64,000 bases of DNA from Acinetobacter piscicola. GTDB lineage: Bacteria; Pseudomonadota; Gammaproteobacteria; Pseudomonadales; Moraxellaceae. Each line of letters opens with the position of its first letter. Within the stretch, counting starts at the first letter, position 1. A model generated the notes under the pieces. That model did not search any database and had not been told where the DNA came from. It was given only the letters and a program-made list of their open reading frames with translations. Made by a program: the position numbers and the translations under genes. Of this stretch, positions 47,593 through 57,815 are shown in pieces. Location of the stretch: NCBI RefSeq assembly GCF_002233755.1, contig NZ_KZ268706.1, forward strand, positions 1 to 64,000, given 5' to 3'.

Positions 47593-48492
47593 ATGCTCTC
47601 CGATTTAGATGATTTTTACTGTTTTGGCTTAGTCGTTGAGCATGGTGGATTTAGTGCAGCTGAACGTGCAACAGATATTCCCAAATCAAAGTTGAGTCGT
47701 CGTGTCTATAATTTAGAAGAAAAATTAGGTGTTCGGCTCATTCAACGCAGTTCACGCCATTTTGCTGTAACAGATATCGGCATGAATATTTATCGTCATG
47801 CACAAGTGATGATGAATGCAGCGCAGTCTGCACATGATTTAGTTGATCATTTAAGTGAACAACCACGCGGTGTGATCAAAGTCAGTGTTCCTGTTTCTAT
47901 TGCACAAAATGAACTTTCAAAGATATTACCTGATTTTTTAAAGACTTATCCTGAAATTAAAGTACAACTCTTGGTCAGTAATCGCCGCGTAGACATTGTG
48001 AATGAAGGCTTTGACATCGCTTTACGTGTTCGTGCCAATTTAGATGATGATCCAAGTTTAGTATTACGAAAATTTGCACATATAGAACAACATTTATTTG
48101 CAAGCCAAGCCTATTTAAATGAATACGGAATGCTTAAAAAGCCTGAAGATTTAACTGAACATCGTATTTTAAGTATGGTAGATGAACATTTAGATCAGCA
48201 AATGGTGTTACATGATGACCAAAATCAGACTCAAAAAATCCGAATCAATCCTATTCTAATGGGTTCAGACCTCATGATGTTGGCTAAATTGGCCAGTCAG
48301 AATTGCGGTATTGCTTTACTTCCCGACACGATTGCCAATGATTATGCTTTAACTGGTGAATTGGTACGTGTACTCCCAGACTGGAAAGCACCACATGGTA
48401 TCTTCCATGCCGTTTATCCATCTCGTCGCGGTTTACTACCTGCTGTACGTGTTTTCATCGATTATTTGGTTGAACATTTAAGTCGATATTAA
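47593..48492 (+). CDS. LysR-family transcriptional regulator
   Basis: A 299-residue regulator. The N-terminal winged HTH is DDFYCFGLVVEHGGFSAAERATDIPKS-type and continues into KLSRRVYNLEEKLGVRLIQR. The periplasmic-binding-like effector domain runs from about residue 90. The start at 47593 has GGA 8 bases upstream. Targets are not evident, and trmA behind it is unlikely to be one. Confidence 0.88.
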   Translation: MLSDLDDFYCFGLVVEHGGFSAAERATDIPKSKLSRRVYNLEEKLGVRLIQRSSRHFAVTDIGMNIYRHAQVMMNAAQSAHDLVDHLSEQPRGVIKVSVPVSIAQNELSKILPDFLKTYPEIKVQLLVSNRRVDIVNEGFDIALRVRANLDDDPSLVLRKFAHIEQHLFASQAYLNEYGMLKKPEDLTEHRILSMVDEHLDQQMVLHDDQNQTQKIRINPILMGSDLMMLAKLASQNCGIALLPDTIANDYALTGELVRVLPDWKAPHGIFHAVYPSRRGLLPAVRVFIDYLVEHLSRY

Positions 48493-48644
48493 CGCTATTA
48501 TGACTTATTATCCTAATCGTTTGATCGTCAATTAAATACAATTTCGTTTGGTTTTATTGTCAAAGATGGGCAGGAATGAGTGTCCATCCTTCCCTATTTT
48601 TGATACCATCGCTACTGCTTAATTCCAGTGTTTTCTTGATTTTT

Positions 48645-49727
48645 ATGACTTCATCTTATCAACAGCAGCTTGATGCCAAAATTGAACGAATCCAAACTCA
48701 ATTTGCAGAATTCAATCCACCATCTTTAGAAGTTTTTGCTTCACCTGAGCAACATTTTCGGATGCGTGCAGAATTCCGTATTTGGCATACTGATGATGAT
48801 ATGTTCTATGCCATGTTTGAGCGTGATGCAGATCAGCAAAAAACTGTAGTTCGTATTGATGAGTTTCCTATTGCAGATCAAAGTATTAACACACTTATGC
48901 CAATCTTATTGGCAGAGTTAAAAAATAATACACTGCTTTCTAAACGTCTGTTTGAAATTCATTTTCTAGCGACACTTAAAGGTGAAATGCTGGTTTCGCT
49001 GATTTATCGTGCGCCATTAACTGAAGAATGGGAAACCTTAGCCAAACAACTGGCTGAAAAGCTGAATATCAAATTAATTGGTCGCAGCCGTGGTGAAAAA
49101 GTTATTATCAGTGATGAGTTTGTGGTTGAAGAATTGCAAGTTTTTGACCGTAAATTTCAATATAAACAAATTGAAAGTAGTTTTACCCAACCGAATGCTC
49201 AAGTCTGCCAAAAGATGTTGGAATGGGCATGCGATAGCGTAGAGGAATCTAATCAAGATTTACTCGAATTGTATTGTGGTAATGGTAATTTTACCCTACC
49301 TTTATCTTTAAAATTCAATCGTGTACTTGCAACTGAATTGGCTAAATCCTCTGTGTATGCCGCACAATGGAACATCGAAAAAAATAACATTGAAAATATC
49401 CAAGTAGCACGACTTTCTGCTGAGGAATTTACCCAAGCTTATAATGGTGAACGAGAATTCCGTCGTCTACAAGAAGCCGAAATTAATATTCAAAGCTACA
49501 ATTTTGACAGCGTGTTTGTAGACCCTCCACGCGCAGGAATTGATGATGATACTTTAAAACTATTACAAGGTTTTAATCGCATTCTCTATATTTCATGTAA
49601 TCCTGATACTTTACATGACAATTTAAAAACTTTACTTAAAACACATCAAATCGTGAAATTTGCAATGTTTGATCAATTCCCATACACACATCATGTTGAG
49701 TCTGGTGTTCTTTTAGAAAAAATTTAA
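48645..49727 (+). CDS. trmA: tRNA (uracil-5-)-methyltransferase
   Basis: A 360-residue SAM enzyme making 5-methyluridine at position 54 of tRNA. It shows [11 protein letters not shown] near the start, the SAM motif [16 protein letters not shown], the catalytic YISCNPDTL with nucleophilic Cys, and [10 protein letters not shown]. The start at 48645 (MTSSYQQQL) matches family N-termini; an upstream ATG would add a 23-residue hydrophobic tail not found in TrmA. Confidence 0.94.
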   Translation: MTSSYQQQLDAKIERIQTQFAEFNPPSLEVFASPEQHFRMRAEFRIWHTDDDMFYAMFERDADQQKTVVRIDEFPIADQSINTLMPILLAELKNNTLLSKRLFEIHFLATLKGEMLVSLIYRAPLTEEWETLAKQLAEKLNIKLIGRSRGEKVIISDEFVVEELQVFDRKFQYKQIESSFTQPNAQVCQKMLEWACDSVEESNQDLLELYCGNGNFTLPLSLKFNRVLATELAKSSVYAAQWNIEKNNIENIQVARLSAEEFTQAYNGEREFRRLQEAEINIQSYNFDSVFVDPPRAGIDDDTLKLLQGFNRILYISCNPDTLHDNLKTLLKTHQIVKFAMFDQFPYTHHVESGVLLEKI

Positions 49728-49961
49728 ACAATTTATTACAACAATCACAATGCCGATAAACAATTCGGCATTGTTGTAAATTTAAATTAAATACATAAAT
49801 ATCAATACATTGAGATCTATTAATTTTATAATTACTATTTAAATGCATGGATAGAAAATTAAAATTATTGCCAATTTCATACCCAATTGCTTCTTCTCTA
49901 AACGCATATCTCTTGTATTTTCAAAAAAAAAGATTATATTTCGAACTATGTTAGGTTGCAT
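49728..49961. other. Gap after trmA with a hairpin
   Basis: At about 49749-49776 ACAATGCCGA pairs with TCGGCATTGT (10 base pairs), a terminator-like hairpin for trmA without a long T run. The rest is AT-rich. No gene is seen. Confidence 0.4.
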
Positions 49962-50204
49962 ATGAAAGGCTCTATGAGTTTTTGGCAAAAGCTGTTTATG
50001 GCAGAAGATACACTGCAAAATGAACACAAGAATCAAATTGCATGTGTTGAAAATGATTGTTCTTGTAAATCCAATGATCAACTTTTATTAGCATTATCAA
50101 ATGCGACAGATCAAGATGTGATTATCGGTATTAAAAAAGTATTGATCTCACGTGGTTTCAGTAAGAAAGAACTCAACCAATTACAACATCCACCGATTCA
50201 ATAG
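49962..50204 (+). CDS. Small hypothetical protein (80 aa)
   Basis: An 80-residue protein. The start is ATG 49962, or 49974 (MSFWQKLFM), each with an AGG-type site. It contains CVENDCSCKS, a Cys cluster, followed by a helical segment DVIIGIKKVLISRGFSKKEL. No domain is recognised. A terminator follows. Confidence 0.55.
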   Translation: MKGSMSFWQKLFMAEDTLQNEHKNQIACVENDCSCKSNDQLLLALSNATDQDVIIGIKKVLISRGFSKKELNQLQHPPIQ

Positions 50205-50222
50205 TCATGGATGATGGTACAG

Positions 50223-50253
50223 AAAAGCATTCAGTTTACTGGATGCTTTTTTA
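50223..50253 (+). terminator. Intrinsic terminator
   Basis: Stem AAAAGCATTCAG / CTGGATGCTTTT (one G-T pair) with loop TTTA and a T-rich tail, 19 bases after the small gene. Confidence 0.85.
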
Positions 50254-50473
50254 TTGTCTTGAGTTCTTGAAAACTATAGATACTGTCCGAAAATCCCCCC
50301 GTAAATACGTCAGCCTTCCCCTTATTTAAACATTTCAAAAATGATTCACTAAAACAACTAAAACATTTCCATAAATTTAAATAAAACTGAAGCTTAACAA
50401 TGATTTTGAGCTTGGCTTTTTATTTAAATAGATTTTTGAGCAATCACAAAAATACATTCAAGGACAGAACTGT

Positions 50474-51715
50474 ATGCAAACCAGACCACTTATTCTCAGT
50501 ATGATAAGTATATTCGCAAGTACATATTGCCATTCAGCAGCGATGGATCAATCTGGGCAATCTATATTTGCCTTTCTTGAGGATAAAAATTATTTTGAAG
50601 TGAATGCAACAACCATCGATCCTGATATTTCAGGGCGTGTACGTGATCGCCCCGATCTTGTGAATGCAGATAGCCGCGATTTGAATACAGGTGATATGGC
50701 GCAATCTTTTCAATATTATAATGCTGCACTCAAGTTGCAAATTGCACCCAAAGTTTCATTTGGACTTATTTATGACCAACCTTATGGTGCTGAAGTTGAA
50801 TATCCGTTACGCAGCAATAATACATTCTCAGACAACAAAATTAGCCAACAAGGGACAAAGGTTGATGTCAGCTCTGAAAATATAAGTATGTTATTTGGCT
50901 TTCAACCCTGTTCTCATCTAAACGTATACGGTGGCGCTGCATATCAGACAGTCAAAGGAAAAGTCGCATTACGTGGTAATTCCATGAGCATTTTCAATGG
51001 CTATGATGCCCAGATGAAACAAGATAGCGCTATGGGATGGTTAGCAGGTGCTTCATTTCAAGTGCCTGAAATAGCACTCAAAGCAGCAATCACCTATCGC
51101 TCTAAAATCAAACATAAAATGGATGCACAAGAAACAATATTTTCTGAACCTCTAATCATCACTCAATCCAGTGACACTGAAATTTCAACACCACAGTCGG
51201 TCAATTTAGACTTTCAAACAGGTGTTTATAAAGACACTTTGGCTTATTTAAATGCACGTTGGGTCAATTGGAAAGACATGACGATTCGCCCTACTCAGTT
51301 TGGCGCGCTCACTGAACTGGTGACAACAGAGTTGAGTCAAGGTTCATATACCAAAGGCTTTAATCTCGATGAATATAAAAAAGATCAATACAGTATTACT
51401 CTCGGCTTGGGACATCAATTTACAGATCAATGGAGTGCTTCAGCAGATGTAAGCTGGGATTCTGGCACTGGTGATCCTGCATCTGTGCTCAATCCAACGA
51501 AAGGCGGATGGGGATTAGGTCTTGGGGTTCAATATGCACCTGCGCCAAATTATTTTATTGCCGCAGGTTTTAAATATTTCTGGATTGGTGATGTTACCGC
51601 TCAAGATGGCACTTATTACATTCCTGTGCCTGGTGCTTCTGAAATAGCGCAACAAGGTGACTACAGTGACAATACCGCGATTGGATACGGTTTGAAAATA
51701 GGTTATCGCTTTTAA
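50474..51715 (+). CDS. FadL/OMPP1/TodX-family outer membrane transport protein
   Basis: A 413-residue beta-barrel protein with a signal peptide (cleavage near CHSA) and many amphipathic strands, ending in YGLKIGYRF with the C-terminal Phe typical of outer membrane proteins. SIFAFLEDKNYFEVNATTI and LQIAPKVSFGLIYDQPYG match FadL-type porins for long-chain fatty acids or other hydrophobic compounds. It is a single gene. Confidence 0.88.
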   Translation: MQTRPLILSMISIFASTYCHSAAMDQSGQSIFAFLEDKNYFEVNATTIDPDISGRVRDRPDLVNADSRDLNTGDMAQSFQYYNAALKLQIAPKVSFGLIYDQPYGAEVEYPLRSNNTFSDNKISQQGTKVDVSSENISMLFGFQPCSHLNVYGGAAYQTVKGKVALRGNSMSIFNGYDAQMKQDSAMGWLAGASFQVPEIALKAAITYRSKIKHKMDAQETIFSEPLIITQSSDTEISTPQSVNLDFQTGVYKDTLAYLNARWVNWKDMTIRPTQFGALTELVTTELSQGSYTKGFNLDEYKKDQYSITLGLGHQFTDQWSASADVSWDSGTGDPASVLNPTKGGWGLGLGVQYAPAPNYFIAAGFKYFWIGDVTAQDGTYYIPVPGASEIAQQGDYSDNTAIGYGLKIGYRF

Positions 51716-51756
51716 TGACTTGAAAGGTTTTGATAATATATTTTGTTAACTGACGA

Positions 51757-51802
51757 ACGATCGGCTTCTTTATATCAATATCGGGCAAAAGAAGCCGATC
51801 GT
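51757..51802. repeat. Long perfect hairpin after the FadL gene
   Basis: ACGATCGGCTTCTTT and AAAGAAGCCGATCGT form a perfect 15-base-pair stem with a 16-base loop. Only a weak T tract follows. It may stabilise or end the fadL transcript, or be a dispersed palindrome. Confidence 0.55.
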
Positions 51803-51910
51803 CTTATTCTAGTAAATGATTACAAATTCATCGAAATGATCTTCTTTTATGTTATAAATCAATTGCTGTTCTAACGATAACCTATACATAAAAAATTGAG
51901 AGATATAAAT

Positions 51911-52156
51911 ATGAAACGTTTACTTTTAATTCCAGTCTTCACTGTTGCAACACTTTTAACTGCATGTAGCAATATGCCAAAAGAGTGTGAAGAATCTTGG
52001 AAACACATGGAAAAAATCGCTAAACAAAGTGGCATTCCAGAAGATGCGCTGAAAGAGCAAAAGAAAGCATTTGAAGAACAAATCAAAAGTTTATCTAAAG
52101 ATGAAGCGATTCAAACCTGTAAAGCACAATCATCTATTCTGAGTATGGTGAAATAG
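51911..52156 (+). CDS. Small DUF5339-like lipoprotein
   Basis: An 81-residue protein. The signal KRLLLIPVFTVATLLTAC ends in a lipobox (Cys near residue 18). The mature part is helical (ECEESWKHMEKIAKQ, KKAFEEQIKSLSKDEAI) and resembles DUF5339 proteins. The start at 51911 is chosen because GAGAGAT lies upstream. Confidence 0.65.
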   Translation: MKRLLLIPVFTVATLLTACSNMPKECEESWKHMEKIAKQSGIPEDALKEQKKAFEEQIKSLSKDEAIQTCKAQSSILSMVK

Positions 52157-52245
52157 ATCGATCACACGATTCAAAATACAGTTGCATAATTCATATTCTG
52201 TGACTGTATCTTTCAGATACCAATACAACTTATTCATGTCATAAA

Positions 52246-53001
52246 TTAATCACAATGCTTAGATTCACCATAAACAAACATCGGCCCCAGATCATAAATC
52301 TGATCATGCCGTTTAGCTTCTGGAATAAAAGCACTTGAGACTGTTCCATCGAGATACAAAGCCTGATCCACTTTAAGCTGTGTCTTAAAAATATCCGCAA
52401 AATGATAAAAATTGATTTTTTCACGACTAATCACAAAATAGAGCTGATTATTTTTAATACCCACGCCATTACGAATTTTTAAAGAATCTGAGTCCGATTT
52501 AAACATTGGATTAATCTCACGATTAATCACTAACATTGGGCCAGATTGCGTTGCAAATTTTGCTTTAAAATTGGATTGTGCATACTGCTGTGTGGTTAAA
52601 AGCACCGCTTTATTCTTATTCCAAGCGACCACACCATTCGGTTGTAGAAAAAAATTACCAAATTGATTTGTACTGGTATTCAATGCACTCAGTTGCTTAA
52701 ATTGTTCAATATATAATCCCACTGGGGAGAAATTTGCATGATACATTCCTGCATTCATTGCAAAGCTTATTTTACAATTAGGCATTGCCTTTTGAATCGC
52801 ATTAAACTTTTTATAAGGTACACCCTGTTGATTCTTCAGTAATAATTGTAGTTTCGCCAAATCATCAATACGCACAGCATCTGCAATAATGCGTTTATCT
52901 TGTTTGATTTGAATATAATCTGTATTGGCCTGAACATTCATCGCCAAGGTACTCACTCCGAGTAATGCTGTTAAACGCAAAATTATTGTTTTTAAATTCA
53001 T
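52246..53001 (-). CDS. Phosphodiester glycosidase family (DUF2233) protein
   Basis: A 251-residue protein with a signal peptide (to about MNVQA). FAMNAGMYHANFSPVGLYI and QALYLDGTVSSAFIP are the conserved core of the NAGPA-like phosphodiester glycosidase domain. It is likely periplasmic. The natural substrate is unknown. Confidence 0.8.
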   Translation of the reverse strand: MNLKTIILRLTALLGVSTLAMNVQANTDYIQIKQDKRIIADAVRIDDLAKLQLLLKNQQGVPYKKFNAIQKAMPNCKISFAMNAGMYHANFSPVGLYIEQFKQLSALNTSTNQFGNFFLQPNGVVAWNKNKAVLLTTQQYAQSNFKAKFATQSGPMLVINREINPMFKSDSDSLKIRNGVGIKNNQLYFVISREKINFYHFADIFKTQLKVDQALYLDGTVSSAFIPEAKRHDQIYDLGPMFVYGESKHCD

Positions 53002-53205
53002 GGAATCCTAAATCAAGCTTTTAATTATTTAACTTTTATTATTCTACCTTGCATAGCAAACCATAATGAATAGTATTTATCACTTTAGTTGCAATTTTTT
53101 ACTTAATTCTCAATTAAAACGCTACCATATTCTTTAGGTATAGTTATAATGATTTTATCCTTTCAATTAAATACATGTGTATACTTTATTTGAACTGAGT
53201 GAAAT

Positions 53206-53742
53206 ATGCTGAAAAAACGCTTATATCCTTATCCTTTAGGTGCTCATCTCATCGTTAATCATTTTGGTTATAGCCATCATGGAATCTATGCAGGAAAAGG
53301 TCGAGTCATTCATTATTCAGGCTTTGCACATCTTTTTAAAAAGCGTCCAATCGAAGTCACATCTTTAGAAAAATTTGCGCATGGCAAAAGTATTGCGATT
53401 CGCCATTATGATTCACCTAAATATAAAGGTCGTCATATCGTGCGCCGTATGCGTTTACGCATGCATGAAAATAACTACCATTTGATTATTAACAACTGCG
53501 AACATCTCTGTAGCTGGGCGATTACTGATATTGAAAGTAGTCCTCAAGTTGTAAAAATGATGAATCGCTTAACAACGATAGGCTATATCAGCTCAATCAT
53601 GACCTATATGAATGGTTTATTTCTTACTTTAGCGACAACTTGTTTTGCACTCGTTCTCTATATCAAAATGAAGCTAAAAGCCCAAGCTAAATTAAAACTG
53701 CCTACATATTTATCTCTAAAAGAACAACAAGTTAAAAAATAA
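53206..53742 (+). CDS. LRAT-like (NlpC/P60 fold) acyltransferase/hydrolase
   Basis: A 178-residue protein with lecithin-retinol-acyltransferase motifs: GAHLIVNHFGYSHHGIYAG with His25, a second His at 36, and IINNCEHLCSW with catalytic Cys98 (NCEH). A C-terminal hydrophobic segment (LFLTLATTCFALVLYI) probably anchors it in the membrane. Bacterial members are mostly uncharacterised; lipid acyl transfer or hydrolysis is likely. Confidence 0.78.
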   Translation: MLKKRLYPYPLGAHLIVNHFGYSHHGIYAGKGRVIHYSGFAHLFKKRPIEVTSLEKFAHGKSIAIRHYDSPKYKGRHIVRRMRLRMHENNYHLIINNCEHLCSWAITDIESSPQVVKMMNRLTTIGYISSIMTYMNGLFLTLATTCFALVLYIKMKLKAQAKLKLPTYLSLKEQQVKK

Positions 53743-53836
53743 AAGCCTAGTTGAGCAAAGTCCATAAAACCACTTCGCTATTTTAGAACTAAGCTTTATT
53801 TAAAATTTAAACAAATTTAAGATCATAACAATACTA

Positions 53837-54280
53837 TTAAAATGGAGGAAATTTATCCTCTATTAAATTCAATCTCAGACCATGTTCTAAATAGGCTTTT
53901 AAATTGTCAATAACGCTAGTAAAACCACCTGTAGCATCGATAATAAAGGCAATAAGTTCAGCGCCTTGCAGTGGAATATCGTAATTTCGAATACGTAAAT
54001 AAGTTTTGTCTGGGCTAACTTCTTCAAAAATAAAATCTACAGTCGACTTAGGCTCACCCCATACAATTTGAATTTGTTTATTTTCAATAATATTCAATAC
54101 TTTGACTTGCGTATCGACATGATATTTGTCCCAAGACCATGTGACTGTTTTCCCTTGTTCTAATTTTCCTGTAGAAGAATTAAACCAAAACCGTTGCGTA
54201 ATCTCAGGATCAATAAAAGCTTCAAAAACTTCTTGGACTGGATTGCGGATCAGCATTTGGGTTTCAATGGTTGGGTTCAT
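53837..54280 (-). CDS. SRPBCC/AHSA1-type protein
   Basis: A 147-residue START-like fold protein. It has the opening strand TQMLIRNPVQEVFEAFIDPEITQRFWF and WGEPKSTVDFIFEEV, followed by a C-terminal long helix (AFIIDATGGFTSVIDNLKAYLEHG). It binds hydrophobic ligands or acts like Aha1. Its role is unknown. Confidence 0.78.
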   Translation of the reverse strand: MNPTIETQMLIRNPVQEVFEAFIDPEITQRFWFNSSTGKLEQGKTVTWSWDKYHVDTQVKVLNIIENKQIQIVWGEPKSTVDFIFEEVSPDKTYLRIRNYDIPLQGAELIAFIIDATGGFTSVIDNLKAYLEHGLRLNLIEDKFPPF

Positions 54281-54435
54281 TGTTATTCTCCAAATTTATT
54301 GTATTAACAAAGTGATACCATAACTAAAATAACTTAGCCAACATGATTTTGTTAATCTTTTTATATTGGTGGGAATTGATTATGCCAATATTAAATCACT
54401 CATCGTTTTGAGAATCTATAGATTTTACATTGCAT

Positions 54436-54460
54436 AAAAAACCCCATCCTAAGATGAGGT
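54436..54460 (-). terminator. Intrinsic terminator after glnS
   Basis: Stem ACCTCATC / GATGGGGT (read on the minus strand, with one non-Watson-Crick pair) and loop TTAG, followed by a T run. Confidence 0.75.
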
Positions 54461-54481
54461 TCTCATATCCAAAAAGCTAAA

Positions 54482-56203
54482 TTATTTCCCAGGTTTAAAA
54501 CTATCTTTCAAATCCAAAATACGGTTAAACACTGGCTTTTCAGCAGTATAATCATATTGGTCTGCAACAAAATAACCTTCTCGTTCAAATTGGAAACGAT
54601 CTTCAGGTTTTGCTTGTGCTAATGCAGGCTCAATCACTGCCTGAACAATGCTTAATGATTCAGGATTTAGATTTGCGAGGAAATCATCATCTGCATCTGG
54701 CGCTTCTTCGGTAAATAAACGGTCATAGATACGAACTTCCGCAGGAATCCCCTTTGTTGCAGAAACCCAATGAACCACCCCTTTGACTTTACGACCTTCA
54801 GGATTTTTACCTAAAGTTTCAGGATCGATTGAACATTTCAATTCAATCACTTCACCATTGGCATCCTTAATCACTTCATCACATTTGATCACATAAGCAT
54901 GGCGTAAACGTACTTCACCATCTGGAATTAAACGTTTAAAGCCTTTCGGTGGAACTTCTTCGAAGTCTTTACGATCAATGTAAATTTCAGAAGTTAAAGG
55001 AATAACACGATCACCCATATCTACATTTGGATGACGCGCGTGAGTTAAGTCCATATCTTCAGGAAGATTGGTCAACGTCACTTTTAATGGATTAAGCACA
55101 GCCATGCCACGTGCTGCTGTATTTTCAAGCGATTGACGAATACAGAACTCAAGCATTGCAACATCCACAATACCATCAGTCTTTGACACACCAACACGCT
55201 TACAAAAATCACGTAAACCTTCAGGGGTAAAACCACGACGACGCATGCCTACAACTGTTGGCATACGCGGATCATCCCAACCATTGACATGATTACCTTC
55301 AACCAATTTACGTAATTTACGTTTAGAGGTAATGGTGTAATCAATATTTAAACGGCTTGATTCGTACTGACGTGGCACAGCTTTAGAATGTACTTTTTCA
55401 ACAATCCAGTCGTAGAATGGACGGTGATCTTGAAACTCTAAAGTACAGAGTGAATGGGTAATCCCTTCAATTGCATCAGACAATGGATGAGCATAGTCAT
55501 ACATTGGGTACATCTTCCATTTATCACCTGTTTGGTGATGTTCAGAATGAAGTACACGATACAAAATTGGATCACGCATATGCACATTTGGTGATGTCAT
55601 ATCGATTTTGGCACGTAAAACAGCTTGCCCCTCGCCTAATTCACCATTGTTCATTTGTTCAAAACGAGTCAGATTTTCTTCTATAGACGCATCACGGTAT
55701 GGAGAATTTTTACCCGGTTCTACGAAGTTACCACGATTTAATCGAATCTCTTCGGGTGATTGCAAATCGACATAAGCATCACCTTGTTTAATCAATTGAA
55801 TCGCCCAAGTATGTAACTGATCGAAATAACTCGATGCATAACGAGGTTCGCCATTCCAGTCAAAACCCAACCACTTCACATCATTGGCAATACCATCGAC
55901 ATATTCTTGTTCTTCAGCATCAGGATTTGTATCGTCAAAACGTAAATTACATAAACCTTCAAATTCTTCTGCAATCCCAAAGTTTAAGCAAATTGCCTTA
56001 ACATGACCAATATGCAAATAACCATTTGGCTCAGGTGGGAAACGTGTAACAACCGTTTGAGTACGTCCTGCTTCTAAATCGTCAGTAATAACTTGACGTA
56101 CAAAGTCCAAGCCTGCCTGTTGTTCTTGCTGCACAGCATCGACAGGTGTAGTACTGGTTGTCGGGTTCTTTGGCAGTTCTGAAACAACATCATTTGGCTT
56201 CAT
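54482..56203 (-). CDS. glnS: Glutaminyl-tRNA synthetase
   Basis: A 573-residue class I enzyme charging tRNA-Gln. It has the HIGH motif [25 protein letters not shown] and the KMSKS-equivalent [11 protein letters not shown]. It also has an N-terminal extension of about 35 polar residues before the catalytic domain. Presence of GlnRS means glutamine is charged directly. Confidence 0.96.
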   Translation of the reverse strand: MKPNDVVSELPKNPTTSTTPVDAVQQEQQAGLDFVRQVITDDLEAGRTQTVVTRFPPEPNGYLHIGHVKAICLNFGIAEEFEGLCNLRFDDTNPDAEEQEYVDGIANDVKWLGFDWNGEPRYASSYFDQLHTWAIQLIKQGDAYVDLQSPEEIRLNRGNFVEPGKNSPYRDASIEENLTRFEQMNNGELGEGQAVLRAKIDMTSPNVHMRDPILYRVLHSEHHQTGDKWKMYPMYDYAHPLSDAIEGITHSLCTLEFQDHRPFYDWIVEKVHSKAVPRQYESSRLNIDYTITSKRKLRKLVEGNHVNGWDDPRMPTVVGMRRRGFTPEGLRDFCKRVGVSKTDGIVDVAMLEFCIRQSLENTAARGMAVLNPLKVTLTNLPEDMDLTHARHPNVDMGDRVIPLTSEIYIDRKDFEEVPPKGFKRLIPDGEVRLRHAYVIKCDEVIKDANGEVIELKCSIDPETLGKNPEGRKVKGVVHWVSATKGIPAEVRIYDRLFTEEAPDADDDFLANLNPESLSIVQAVIEPALAQAKPEDRFQFEREGYFVADQYDYTAEKPVFNRILDLKDSFKPGK

Positions 56204-56368
56204 AGTTGATAAATCACTTTTAAAAGTTAAAATAAGATAAATAAAAACGCTTTTCTGGAAATATTAACAAAGAAAATAGCGTTTTTGCTTGCTATGTAGT
56301 TTACAGTTTGCTTATGCTTCTCTCAACCATAAACCCATGGCTTTTTGTCATGATTAGGAGATTATAGA

Positions 56369-56878
56369 ATGAGTTTTCCTCAAGTCGAATTAAACACCAA
56401 CAAAGGACGCATTGTTCTTGAACTTAATGCTGAAAAAGCGCCTAAAACAGTCGCTAACTTCTTAGAGTATGTTCGTGATGGTTTTTATGATGGCGTAATC
56501 TTCCACCGTGTTATTGAAGGTTTCATGATCCAAGGCGGCGGCATGGATGAAAACTTCAAAGAAAAAGCAACTCGTGATTCAATCGAAAACGAAGCTGACA
56601 ACGGTTTAAGTAACGATGAAGGTACGGTTGCAATGGCTCGTACTCAAGCGCCTCACTCTGCATCTGCTCAATTCTTCATTAACGTGAAAAATAACTCTTT
56701 CCTTAACCACACGGGTAAAACAGCTCAAGGTTGGGGTTATGCAGTATTTGGTAAAGTAACAGAAGGTTTAGACATCGTTGACGCGATCAAAGGTGTACGT
56801 ACAGGTAACCGTGGTTATCACGCTGACGTTCCTTTAGAAAATGTTGTGATCGAATCTGCGAAAATCATTTCGGAATAA
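56369..56878 (+). CDS. ppiB: Peptidyl-prolyl cis-trans isomerase B (cyclophilin)
   Basis: A 169-residue cyclophilin without a signal peptide, so cytoplasmic. Active-site segments are [16 protein letters not shown] (catalytic Arg in FHRV), [18 protein letters not shown] and [17 protein letters not shown]. An AGGAG site lies before the start. Confidence 0.94.
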   Translation: MSFPQVELNTNKGRIVLELNAEKAPKTVANFLEYVRDGFYDGVIFHRVIEGFMIQGGGMDENFKEKATRDSIENEADNGLSNDEGTVAMARTQAPHSASAQFFINVKNNSFLNHTGKTAQGWGYAVFGKVTEGLDIVDAIKGVRTGNRGYHADVPLENVVIESAKIISE

Positions 56879-56883
56879 TTAAT

Positions 56884-56966
56884 CTCCCTAAATCCCTCTT
56901 TATAAAAGAGGGACTTTCCTCCCTTTTAAAAAGGGACTTGCGGAACGTTGTTCCTCAGGAGGGATT
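56884..56966. repeat. Palindromic intergenic repeat between ppiB and lpxH
   Basis: CCCTCTTT / AAAGAGGG (56894-56912), then CCCTTTT / AAAGGG (about 56921-56935), then a CTCAGGAGGG-containing tail. The stacked hairpins have no T tract and resemble a dispersed extragenic palindrome. Transcription from ppiB may continue to lpxH through it. Confidence 0.5.
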
Positions 56967-56983
56967 ATTAAATAGGAAAATAA

Positions 56984-57706
56984 GTGACCTATCTGTTTAT
57001 CGCTGATTTACATTTGTCACCTGATCACCCTCGACTCGTTCGGGGGTTTTTAGATTTGTTAGAACACTATCAAGATAAAAATACCGAGCTTTATATTTTA
57101 GGTGATTGGTTCAATGCATGGATTGGCGATGACTACACTGCTCCATGGTTAGATGAAATTATTCAACAATTAAAAAAATTTACAGATGTTGGAAATCATA
57201 TTTACTTTCAAGTGGGTAATCGTGACTTTGCTTTAGGTCAAAAATTCTTAAATCAATTTAATGGCGTATTACTTCCTGATATTCACTCGATTCATATTGG
57301 CAATAAAATATTCCGCCTTGAACATGGCGATGCCTTATGCACCGATGATATTTCCTACCAACGATTTAAAAAAATTATTCGAAACCCAATCGTTCTAGGT
57401 CTGTTAAAAAGCACACCACTTAGCTTTAGGCAAAAACTCGCCAATGGTTTTCGTAAAAAGAGCCGAGAATCTCAACAAAATAAATCCTATGAAATCATGG
57501 ATGTGAATCAACAAGCTGTTGAACAAGCTCTACATAAAGTTGATGTACTGATTCATGGACATACTCATCGCCCACAAATCCATGATGTGAATGGCAAACC
57601 TAGAATCGTTTTAGGTGATTGGCGTGAAAAAACCTCTGAAGCTATGATTTTAGAAATCAATCAAAATGGTGATTGGGAATTGTTCAAATGGATCATCGCT
57701 GAGTAG
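56984..57706 (+). CDS. lpxH: UDP-2,3-diacylglucosamine diphosphatase
   Basis: A 240-residue calcineurin-like enzyme making lipid X in lipid A synthesis. Metal motifs are FIADLHLS (D8, H10), GDWFNAWIGDD, VGNRDFALG and VLIHGHTHRPQIH. The start is GTG at 56984 with AGGA 6 bases upstream. It implies an LPS or LOS outer membrane. Confidence 0.93.
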   Translation: MTYLFIADLHLSPDHPRLVRGFLDLLEHYQDKNTELYILGDWFNAWIGDDYTAPWLDEIIQQLKKFTDVGNHIYFQVGNRDFALGQKFLNQFNGVLLPDIHSIHIGNKIFRLEHGDALCTDDISYQRFKKIIRNPIVLGLLKSTPLSFRQKLANGFRKKSRESQQNKSYEIMDVNQQAVEQALHKVDVLIHGHTHRPQIHDVNGKPRIVLGDWREKTSEAMILEINQNGDWELFKWIIAE

Positions 57707-57815
57707 TTAGCTTTTAAAAATCGTGATTTCTCACATTTATTTCGCTTAAAAACATTTAAAAAATTAAAATTGAGAATATACTATATCGAAATTTTACGAT
57801 ATATGAGATCAACTC

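Noticed and set aside
48576..48644. Longer TrmA N-terminus with a hydrophobic 23-residue segment
   Set aside because: TrmA is a soluble tRNA enzyme and homologous N-termini begin at the internal Met at 48645.
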